From Pseudoalteromonas luteoviolacea (GTDB lineage: Bacteria > Pseudomonadota > Gammaproteobacteria > Enterobacterales > Alteromonadaceae), in contig NZ_CP015411.1 of the NCBI RefSeq assembly GCF_001750165.1, positions 3,190,001 through 3,254,000 on the forward strand: a DNA stretch of 64,000 bases, in the 5' to 3' direction. The position numbers and the translations under genes are program-made. Below the pieces are notes generated by a model. The model did no database searches. It was not told where the DNA came from and saw only the letters and a list, made by a program, of their open reading frames with translations. Of the stretch, positions 45,103 to 56,100 are shown in pieces; positions within the stretch are counted from its first letter, which is position 1; every line of letters starts with the position of its first letter.

Positions 45103-45125
45103 ATTATTTGCAATAATATAGTCAA
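45103..45125 (-). promoter_or_regulatory. Candidate promoter/operator for the chondroitinase gene
   Basis: On the minus strand TTGACT (45125-45120) is a good -35. Just downstream is the dyad ATTATT-N3-AATAAT (45103-45117), about 85 bases before the ATG. The -10 is unclear, so an operator over the promoter is only a guess. Confidence 0.3.
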
Positions 45126-45452
45126 CCGTTCCAAATAAACTGTCATAAAAGTTTAATAAAAACATTATCCAGACCACATCTTAAAAACTGAACTTAATGT
45201 AATAAATTCAGAACCTTATAAAATTAATGTTTTTCCAGTCAGAAAATAAACCCAATTTAGATACAAGCAAAATAAATCCACTCCCCATATAAAAAGAGTA
45301 CAAACCAACCAAAAAGCAGAAAAAAGAACCACAAAAAACACAGAAAACCAACCATTAGAACCAAAAGTGACAAGACAACAACAATTGGAACGGTACAAAT
45401 CAGTTTGTACAATTTAAAAACACAAGCCAAATTCATGAGTTGTGTCATTTTT
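45126..45452. other. Non-coding gap downstream of the aspartyl protease gene
   Basis: About 330 bases of A-rich and homopolymer-rich sequence between the lyase promoter and the aspartyl-protease stop. Open frames here look like low-complexity artefacts. No terminator hairpin is clear. Confidence 0.4.
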
Positions 45453-46685
45453 CTATAGTCGCTGTAAATTACTGTAGCCTGCAATATGCTGTGCGTTAAG
45501 CTGATAACAGGTACCGGCTCTTGTAATACATAATGTATGTTCACCCACCGTTGATGAGAGTGTTATCCAGTCTTTTTGTGACAGCTGTTTAGCATTGACG
45601 CCATTAAAACTCACAACTTCATCACCTACTTTGATCCCCGAACCAAATGCTGCCATTTCCGGCATTACATACCTCACAACAAACGCACCATTGGTCAGCT
45701 TTCTCAATTCTAGGCCCAGCAGATTATATCTCGCTATAAAGTTGCTTGATTGATAAGGCTTTAAATGAAGGGTTAAGTTACTGTAGTCAATGACATAACT
45801 AAAGTGCGATAACGCTGAGCTGCCTAGCACAGACTTGCCATCATCATCCCCTTCAATAAAATTGGTTTGCACATTGGTTAAAGTTAAATCCCCAATTTTA
45901 ACTTGAGGTACTGTGCCACGCTGATGCACAGTTTGACCATTTAAACCAAAATCAGAGCCTGTGACCGTTTTACCTTTAAATTCAAGCCCCGCGTCACGCA
46001 CGTAATAATTGTTGAGCTTAAAATAATGACGGCTACCCGTATCCAACACAACCTCTTGTTCAAGCATCTGGTTATCGCCTAGGTCAATTTCACTGTCAAA
46101 ATAAAGCTTGCTGAGAAACACACGCATGGGGATAGTTAGATCTTCTTGTGATGATTGATAAGGTGCCTTTGAAATGGCGACAGTGCCTTTTTTAGGATCT
46201 ATGTACCACGTAAAATGCTTTAAAATGTCATGACCAAGCACACCATCAAACACAGCCTCCTCAGGCCTTAAAAAGTAATCTGTTTGAGACAGAGGCATAA
46301 ATGCAAAGCTCACTTCATCAAAGCTGACATCGCCAAGCTTTATTTGACTCACTTGAGTTTGATAAGCACGTGAATTTTCACCATCGCCCCACCCGCCGAG
46401 CTCAAGTGGATATCCTTCTTTTAAACCAAGTGCCTTAACTTTGCTTGTGTCTTCCAACAACGAAATCGATGCCCCTGTATCAATCATCATTTTAAAGCCA
46501 CTGACACCGTTAATGGTGATAAAAACATAGGGCTTAGCACTAATGTCGGCATCTAGTTGAGAGTAAGTTTTTCCGGCTTGCCAATTGGGCTCCAGATCAT
46601 CATTCTCATACTTAAGTCGAAGATAATTAGCGACACTACAGCCGCTTAAAACCATGGTGCCTAAAAGAAGGATAAGAAGCTTCAT
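45453..46685 (-). CDS. Lipoprotein with two aspartyl-protease domains and a PDZ domain
   Basis: A 410-residue lipoprotein with lipobox LSGC (Cys16). Two retropepsin-like halves follow: the first has MMIDTGASISLL (Asp69) and VLGHDILKHF, the second VVLDTGSRHYF (Asp215) and VLGSSALSHFSYVIDY. Each has the D-T-G plus later hydrophobic-Gly pattern of aspartyl proteases, so the two could form one active site in a single chain, as in pepsin. A PDZ domain (about 335-395, FGSGIKVGDEVVSFNGV) ends the protein. The ATG at 46685 with AAGGA upstream is preferred over a TTG one codon earlier. A periplasmic or surface protease is inferred; the substrate is unknown. Confidence 0.85.
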   Translation of the reverse strand: MKLLILLLGTMVLSGCSVANYLRLKYENDDLEPNWQAGKTYSQLDADISAKPYVFITINGVSGFKMMIDTGASISLLEDTSKVKALGLKEGYPLELGGWGDGENSRAYQTQVSQIKLGDVSFDEVSFAFMPLSQTDYFLRPEEAVFDGVLGHDILKHFTWYIDPKKGTVAISKAPYQSSQEDLTIPMRVFLSKLYFDSEIDLGDNQMLEQEVVLDTGSRHYFKLNNYYVRDAGLEFKGKTVTGSDFGLNGQTVHQRGTVPQVKIGDLTLTNVQTNFIEGDDDGKSVLGSSALSHFSYVIDYSNLTLHLKPYQSSNFIARYNLLGLELRKLTNGAFVVRYVMPEMAAFGSGIKVGDEVVSFNGVNAKQLSQKDWITLSSTVGEHTLCITRAGTCYQLNAQHIAGYSNLQRL

Positions 46686-47069
46686 CAATCATTCCTTTTT
46701 GTGTTTGAGAGTCACTACAGTACAGAAGGGTTTGTGAAGAGAACGTCAAATTCGCTCATTATCAGAGCCAAGTTTTAGCAGTATGCTGAGATGGACGCAA
46801 CAAATGCAAAATACTGATTTTTCAATCACTATGGTATAAACATATCGAAAAAACGTCCTCGTAACTGAGCTGTTGAAAGTACAAATTTGACCAATCGAAC
46901 TGGCTTAATTTTTGAAAATGACACTCCTTGTGTCCTACTCATTGCAGCTAACTGCACATTTGAGCACAAGCCTGATTATAATTTGGTCACCACAATGCGA
47001 TTTAAAATCAATCAACAAAGCCTATTAAAGGTTGACTCATTAAAATTAAGCGTTTGATTTAAAGGAATA
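46686..47069. other. Non-coding gap
   Basis: About 385 bases between the giant adhesin's terminator and the protease gene on the same strand. It presumably holds the protease promoter. No gene or repeat is seen. Confidence 0.4.
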
Positions 47070-47097
47070 AAAACGCCGCTCAATAGAGCGGCGTTTT
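47070..47097 (-). terminator. Terminator of the giant adhesin operon
   Basis: AAAACGCCGCTC and GAGCGGCGTTTT form a perfect 12-bp stem with loop AATA, followed on the minus strand by TTTTTATT. Confidence 0.9.
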
Positions 47098-47118
47098 AAA
47101 CCTTAAACTATTCTGATA

Positions 47119-50100
47119 TTAGAATGATACGCTTAATGACACCCCGATATCACTTATGTGGTTTTCGCTGATATCAAAATGCGTATAATTCAGTCCAACA
47201 GACAGGCTTTCTGTCAACTCATATCCCAGCTCAGCGCCAAAAAATGCATTCGTTTCAGACTGCTCATACTGTTTCAAAAAGCGGTTTTCTCGAGTGCTGT
47301 TTATCTGATAGGCCCAATTGAACGCCCCCAGGAATACATCGCCTGTAAACCCTTTGTACTCAAACACATCATAATTGACCTGCATTGTAAAACCTTCGGG
47401 CAGTACCGGAGCTGTGCGTGAAACCGCCGTGTGTGCATCTTGCGGTGTCAAGGACTCACCCGCAAATGACACTCGGCCTTGGCCTAAATCTACATAACCA
47501 ATGCCCACATGCCAGCTTGGCAACAACTCATAAAAACCAGCCACTGACCACGAGCTACTGTTGTCGTCTATTGAAGTGACTTCAAGCCCTGACATGGTGT
47601 TAATGTGCTTATCGGCGCGCGCTTCACCTACTGTGCCTTTAAGTGTCCACGCATCCGCCATCGCCGGCTGACTGATCAAACAACTTGCCGTCACAAGAGC
47701 AAAACTTGGTAAAATTGCTTTTCTTCTGCGTATTACAAATACAGACATAAGTAGCATTAAGGCTCCTCCCATACTGCCTGATGACGTATTATCAATGTTC
47801 ACTACTTTGTATGCCGTGATAGTCACCTGTGCGACGCCGTCCGTAATCGCACCTTTGCTGTCCATCACTTGATAACTCACAATATCGACCCCTTCAAAAC
47901 CCTGTTTTGGCGTATAACCCAATGTGCCATCTTCGTTAATCGATATTCTCCCTTGCTGCGCCACTGCACCTATTACAGAGAAAACGTCCCCATCCATATC
48001 AGCATCATTCGCGAGTACATCAATGACTATACTGGTTTTGTCATCTGTTGATGCCGTATCAGGCTGTGTCGTCGGCGCGTTATTAACAACTAAGTTAACC
48101 GCTACAGTACTGTTGGCTGTGCCTCCTTGGTTATCGGTAATGCTATACTCAATTGTCGCTGTACCTACAAATGTACTCGGTGGAGTAAAGTTCAGCTTAT
48201 TGTCACTTATCACAACCTCACCAAAGTCAACACTCGCCCCTAGGATTCTCAGAGTATCGCTATCGGCATCCGTGTCATTCGCCAGCACATCAATGATGAT
48301 AGACTGACCTGAACCTATGGTTACTTCATCGCGATTCGCCATCGGTATCATGTTATCAAGGTTTGACACTGCGACACCGCCTGGGTCCACGATGCTACCA
48401 TTCGCAATGCCATCATCGTCGTTCGGGCCACCATCCACAATTTGTAGCTTCACACACCAATCACCTTCTGTTAGGCCCGGTGTCCACTCTTTGCTGCCTG
48501 GCGCCGGACAATACCCTTGCTGACCTTTTGCTGATAACAACAAGTTATCGGCATCAATAACAAAGTCAGTCCACACCCCGGCCTTATACTTACGGTATTC
48601 GGCATTGGCAGGCACTGGTTTTCTTTGTGGGATAACGACACTATATGCGTTGCCCGGCTGAGGCAACTCGGTTGCTACAAAGTCGAATAATCCACCTACG
48701 TTACTCGCATCTGCATCAGCGGCTAGCTCCTCAGGTAATATTTGAACCCCACCAGTGACGTTTTGGCTTACAGAGATACCCTTACGGATACACACACCCG
48801 GCTCAACTTCTATCAAGAATTGCTCAGATTCAGTCGCTTGCTGTTGCAGAACACTACAGTTTGCTATGGCATCTTGGAAATCTGGAATACCGTCGTTATC
48901 ACTGTCGATATAGCCTTCCTCAATATCAGGGATCAGATCGCCGTCTGTATCTTTGCCAGTATCTAACGAATTTAGCTGCTCAACCACATCAAGATAAATT
49001 GATGACGTCGTTGATTGACTTGGCACTCCGTTGTCTGTCACGGTTAAATCTACTCGATAAACATCCGGTGAAAGCGCCTTTGGCGAGAATGCAAAGCGAG
49101 TATTATCAGTACTTATATTCTCAAGCGCTAAATCAGCATGCCAGCTAAGCGTTGCCCCATCATGGGTATTTGCATCAACTACATTTGCAGTTATCGTGAC
49201 CATTTGCTCACTTGCAGCTACCGTCGTTCTTTGCTGTGAATCTTGTTCAGCACTTAACGAGATGACAGGTGCAATGTTTTCTTCAATGATGGTTAATGTG
49301 GCTGTTGAATTTGCGCCCAAATTCAATGAGTCATCTAAAGTCACCACAATGGTTTCATTACCTTCAACCACACCGTCATCAACGATGTTAAATGACAATA
49401 TGGCGCTTGTGCCTTCACTAATCACTACTGTGCCGTTGCTTAGACTATGATCATCACCATTAGCGGTGCCCGACACCGTAAATGGTAACGTAACTGGGTA
49501 GCTTGCAGCTTCACCATTCAAGTACACGCCAAGCGTATACACCTGTCCTTCTACCACTCGCTGATCTTTAGACAATGACACCAACGGCGAAACAAATACA
49601 TTTTGTGTCGCTATCGACTCAATGCCATTACTGTCTGTCGCCCGCCAGTTCGCAGTATGACGTCCCGGTGAAAATTGAGTTGTCTCACCTATCAAAGAAA
49701 CACTCAGTGGATTACCATTGCTATCAACCGCTGTTGCATGCCCTAAGTCTACTTTTGTAAATAGACCTGTCGCATTTACAAATACGTCATCTGGTACCGT
49801 GATCACTGGCGGTGATTCTGACGATGTATTTCGATTGACCATTAGCTCAACTTTCGCCGTGCTAAATTCGCCCGCCGCATCTTGCACCAAGTACTCGATG
49901 ATCACTACACCATTGAACGATGTCTCAGGCGTATACACTAACATCCCGTCTTCTATAACAACATCACCTACTGATGCAACGGCACTTGTCAGTGCTAAGG
50001 TGTCCCCGACATCTACATCCGTGTCATTACTCAGTACATCTAATCGATAAGTACCCGTTTCCTCGTCATATGCAGAGTCTGCAAAACTATCATCTTGTGC

Positions 50101-53100
50101 CTCTGGTGCATCATTGGTGTTGCTGATGGCCATTGTAACCACCGCTACATTTGATACAGCACCTGATGTGTCTCGAACGGTATAACTGAAGGTGTCGTCA
50201 CCACTTTGATCCTGCGCACCTGTGTACACAATTCGACCCAATGTGTCGACTGTTACCGTCCCTTTCTCTGGCGTACTCACAATGACCAAGCTGCTTGCAT
50301 CCAGTTCATCAGTACCATCCACATCGGTGTCATTACCCAACACATTGACTGCAAACGACCCCTCTTCTTCCAGCTGTGCCACGTCACTGGCTGCCACAGG
50401 CGCATCATTCACCGGGGTAATCACAACTGTCACCGTTGCAGGCTCTGAAGTCATTCCTTCGCTGTCTGTTAGTGTATAGGTAAAAGTTAACGTCCCATGG
50501 GCGTTGGTCACTGGAATAATTTCTAATTGGCCATCAGCCAACACAGAGACTTGGGCTTTATCGTACATACCTGGGCCATTGCCTTGGTCCTCTAATGTGA
50601 TATTCGCGCCATTAAAACCGTTGTCTTCAATATCTGAGTCGTTGGCGAGCACAGATAGAATGACCGCCGTATCTTCTTCAGTACTGACTTGGTCACCTTG
50701 TGCTATCGGCATATCATTCACCGCACCAATACTGAACGTGATAGTTGCCGGATCTGACACTGCTCCATTGCCATCCGCAATGGTGTACGTAAGCGTGTCA
50801 CTGCCTTGAGCGTTCGCATTTGGAGTATAAATCAAGGTCCCGTTATCTTGTGATACAACCACTTGACCTAATGTTGGCCTTGTCACAATGGCGATATCAC
50901 CTATTGGATTGCCCTCTTCTACATCGGTGGCATATACCCTGACAGCAATGCTTTGTGCCGCGCTATCTTCTGACATTATCATCGATATATCAGCCGCCTG
51001 AGGTTGGTCATTTACCGCTGTGACACTGATGGTCACTGTGGCCGCCGCAGAGTTATTCACTGTTTGGTCTGACACAATATACGTAAAGCTGTCTGTGCCA
51101 TTAAAATCTTGATGTGGTGTGTACGTTGCCACGCCGTTAACGAGACTTACCTCACCATGACTTGGCGCAGTCACCACCGTCGCTGACGACGCCACAATAT
51201 CGTGCTCTGCGTCGGTGTCATTGCTAAGTAAGTCTAAGCTCACCGCTTGGTCCTCTAACGTTGCCGCACTGTCATCAAGCGCAATGGGCGCATCTGCTAC
51301 TGGCGTAATGGCAATGTTCACTATGTGTGTCGCAGAGCTTGCACCGAATGAATCGACCACTTGATATGTAAAGCTATCCGCCGTCTCTTCGCTACCATTA
51401 TTCTGATACGTGAAGCTACCGTCAGCATTCAATGTCACCGAACCATGACTAGCCTGTTTAATAAGCGCCGCAACCAAAAAGTCACCGCTGTCCATATCTT
51501 CGTCAGATGCGTTAGACAAGACACCATTCTCTTTGCTAACCAATAAGGCCTCGCCCTCATTCACAGTCACTGCGTAATCACTGCCCTGCGGAGCATCATT
51601 GGTATTTGCAACTGTGATACTAAATGGGCTCAATGGCACTGACACTTGGCCATCTGACACACTGATTTGAATATTCTCCGCAGTACCCACGTTGGCATCC
51701 AATGGCGTGCCACTGAGCTCACCGGTTGCGGTATCGAAAGTTGCCCAGCTAGGTTTATTTTCAATAGCGAATATTAAGCTGTCCCCATCGATATCCAAAG
51801 CACTCGGAGTAAAGCTATATAGCGCGTCTTCATCTACAGAGTTAGCGGGAGTCCCAGAAATCACGGGCGCATCGTTCGTGTTAACTACCATGATTGAAAA
51901 AGCCGCTAAAGCTGCGCTCAAGGTACCATCACTCACTGTGATTTGAATGTCACTGTAATTACCTACATTCTCATTCACTGGCGTACCAGTTAGTGCACCA
52001 GTGGTACTATCAAATGAAGCCCAAGTAGGTTTATTCACAATACTGAAAGTCGGTATATCACCATCAACATCATTAAAGGTAGGCACAAAGTGATATGCAC
52101 TGTCTTCGTTGACACTACTCGCTGGAACGCCCGATATCACAGGGGCATCGTTAACATTGCTCAACGAAATCGACACCGTTACCGGCATGGAGCTCAGTGC
52201 CCCATCGTGTGTGGTAAAGGTAAAACTGTCACTGCCCACATAATCAGCGTTGCCGCGATAGGTGGCAATATTACCATTCAAGATCACCGTGCCCTGGCTT
52301 GGTTGGGTGGCTATGGCATACGTCAATGTATTTGAATCTACGTCACTGCCCGAAAGCGTAATGGGGATGTCTGTATCTTCTTCACCCGCCACCGTTTGTG
52401 CATCGGCTGTCGGCGCATCATTCAGGGCATTCACTGTGAGGCTCACCGTTTGTGCCGCTGAGTCTAAATCACCGTCATTGGCAATGAAGGTAAAGCTGTC
52501 TGTGCCATTAAAGTCTCTGTTTGGTGTGTACAGCCACACAGTGTCTGATTGTTTCACCAAGGTACCGTGACTCACATCGGTTGCAATGCGATAGGTCAGT
52601 GCATCATTTTCTTGGTCTGTGGCACTTAATGTAATTTGCAATGTGCCATCTTCATCTAGACTCAAAACTTGTGCTTGTGCAACTGGGGCATCATTCACCG
52701 CCGTGACCGTCATGGTCACTGTGGCCGCATTGGACACCGCACCAGCAGCATCTTTTACTGTGTACGTGAATGTGTCATCCCCAAAGTAATTGGTATTTGG
52801 TGTATACACGATAGCCCCTTGGGCGTTCACCACTGCTTGACCAAATTGCGGGGCAGCCACCACTGTCACACTGCTCACATCCAAGCTGTCGTTGGTATCC
52901 ACATCGGTGTCATTACCCAATACGTTGACTTCAAAAGACCCTTCTTCAAGCAAAGTTGCCGTGTTATCTACCGCCACAGGGGCATCATTCACAGGGGTGA
53001 TGTTCACGGTGACAGTCGCCGCATCTGACGTTAAGCCTTCGCTGTCAGTTAGCCAGTATGAGAAGGTGAAGCTGCCATTGGCATCCGCATTTGGGGTGAT

Positions 53101-56100
53101 ACTCAGCTGACCGTCTGCTTGAATATCCACAGTGGCTTTGTCATAAACACCGGCACCATTGCCTTTATTTTCCAAGGTGATATTAGCACCATTAAAGCCT
53201 TGATCTTCGACATCGCTGTCATTACTCAGTACAGCCAAGGTGATCGATGTATCTTCATTCGTGGTGACACTGTCATTATCGGCCACGGGTTTGTCATTCA
53301 CTGAACCAATGGTGATATTCACCGTAGCTTGCGCTGACACAAGCCCTTCGCTGTCTTTTACCGTGTAAGTAAAGCTGTCAGCTCCAAACTGATTTGCAAA
53401 AGGCTGATAAACAAAAGTACCTGCATTTTGATCTATGACGACAGTTCCTTTTGAAGGCGCAGTCGCAATTGCTAGCTCCCCGGTTGGCATACTATCTTCA
53501 ATGTCTGTTGTTTGTGATCTCACTTGTAGTGCAGAGGAGTCCGTATCTTCAGACGTATTCATACTCAATGTTGCCGCCACCGGCGCATCATTAACGGCAG
53601 TAATGTTAACCGTGGCAGTTGCCGTATTAGAGGTATTTTGTGCCGCATCTTTTACAGTATAAGTGAAGGTGTCTTGTCCACTTACATCGGCATTAGGCGT
53701 ATAAGTCACCACACCATTTGCAATACTAACCTGCCCTTTGGCTGGCTGCGTCACAATAGTCGCAGACGACGCAACCATATCATTTTCAGGATCGCTGTCA
53801 TTGCTCAAAAGGTTAAAACTAACAGCGGTGTCTTCATTGGTGGCAATGGTATCGTTACTGGCGACTGGCGCATCATCGACAGGCGTGATGGTGATTGTAC
53901 CGTTTAACAATGCTGTACCTAGCCCTTCACTGTCGAATAACTGATATTGGAATGTATCAGTGCCATTTACATTCGCAAAAGGGGTATAAGTAAGCACTCG
54001 AGTATTTTTATCGTACTGAACACTGCCAATGCTTGGTTGTGTCACTACTTTAAATTCACCTTGAGGGTACCCATCTTCTACATCTGTTGCTACTTCACCT
54101 ACCGAAAATGTGAACACACCATCTTCAGCTACATCCCCCTTGATATCAACAGAAGAAGGGACATCATTAACCGCATTAACCGTAATATTTACTGTCGCAG
54201 CCGATGAGTCTGCCGTGCCATCATTGGCGATGAAGGTAAAGCTGTCTGCGCCATTGTAGTTATGACTGGGTGTATACAACCACACTGTGTCACTTTGTTT
54301 AACCAAAGCACCATTACCTACATTTGAGCCAATACGATAGGTCAGTGCATTATTCTCTTCATCCGTTGCTGCTAGCGTGATCTCAACAGTGCCATCTTCA
54401 TTTACACTGACAGATTGGTTCTGAGCAACCGGTGCGTCATTGACCGCAGTTATATTAACCGTGACGGTGGCCGTATTAGAGGTATTTTGTGCCGCATCTT
54501 TTACAGTATAAGTGAAGGTGTCTTGTCCACTTACATCGGCATTGGGCGTATAAGTCACCACACCATTTGCAATACTAACCTGCCCTTTGGTTGGCTGCGT
54601 CACAATAGTCGCAGACGACGCAACCATATCATTGTCAGGATCGCTGTCATTACTCAATAGGTTAAAACTAACAGCGGTGTCTTCATTGGTGGCAATGGTA
54701 TCGTTACTGGCGACTGGCGCATCATCGACAGGCGTGATGGTGATTGTACCGTTTAACAATGATGTACCAAGCCCTTCACTGTCGAATAACTGATATTGGA
54801 ATGTATCAGTGCCATTTGCATTCACAAAAGGGGTATAAGTAAGCACTCGAGTAGTTTTATCGTACTGAACACTACCAATGCTTGGTTGTGTCACTACTTT
54901 AAATTCACCTTTAGGGTACCCATCTTCTACATCTGTTGCTATTTCACCTACCGAAAATGTGAACACCCCATCTTCAGCTACATCCCCTTTGATATCACCG
55001 GAAGAAGGGGCATCATTAACCGCATTAACCGTGATATTTACTGTCGCAGCCGATGAGTCTGCCGTGCCATCATTGGCGATGAAGGTAAAGCTGTCTGCGC
55101 CATTGTAGTTATGACTGGGTGTATACAACCACACTGCGTCACTTTGTTTAACCAAAGCACCATTACCTACATTTGAGCCAATACGATAGGTCAGTGCATC
55201 ATTATCTTCATCCGTTGCTGCTAGCGTGATCTCAACACTGCCATCTTCATTTACACTGACAGACTGGTCTTGTGTTACTGGCGCTGTATTTAACGGAGTG
55301 ACCGTAACCGTGACGGTCGCTTCATTAGAAATCGCCCCGTGTGAATCTGACAGCTTATAAGTGAATGTGCTCGTGCCGCTGAAATCTGCTGAAGGCGGGG
55401 TATAAAATAAATGCTCGCCATTGAGCAGCATTAAACTACCTTTAGTGGGCGTACCAATAGTATAAATAGCTATCCTATCGTTGAGGTCTGCATCTGTATC
55501 ATTATCTATAAGAGGTATTTTAACAGAGGTCGTGCCTTGCATGATGGTAATCGCATCATCAACAGCTACTGGCGCAGTATTTGCTGAATAAATTGAAGCG
55601 CCCACTTTGAAAGTATAGGTACCTTCATTCTCATCATTATTGACAATTGTAATCGTCGCTTCGCGATTACCTGCTGTTTTTGGGTCCAATGTCACAACAA
55701 ACGAGGTTTGCCCAATGCCATTTATACTTGACACATTAGGTTGAGTTTCAATTGAAAAATCACTATCACCTGAGATAGAAACTTTTGAGTTCCCAGTTAA
55801 ATTAAGTCTTGAATTTGCTAATTGGTTCTCGATAATAAAGGTACGTGATACCTTATTGTCACCTACCGTATGGTCACCAAAGTGAGTGTTGTCCGATGAA
55901 ACAGGTGTAGTATCCCCCGACACTATCATCTGGTTGTTACCCATCACGTTTATTTCAGGGGACGCTGGTACAGTACAGTTATCTGAATCGCTAAACCAAG
56001 TACCCGAAAACATTGAACATGTAAAACTACCTTGGTCAGACAAATCAATACATCGACCATCAAAGCCTATACAGGAGCCCACAAACACCTTACTTAACGC

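Noticed and set aside
45216..45544. Hydrophobic frames in the gap before the chondroitinase promoter
   Set aside because: The frames follow A-rich low-complexity DNA (Phe/Leu/Val by default on one strand) and overlap the protease gene end; no ribosome site.
53569..55266. Regular direct repeats considered as a CRISPR-like array
   Set aside because: Units are 849 bases, in frame within one gene and encode Ig-like domains; there are no short repeats with unique spacers and no cas genes.
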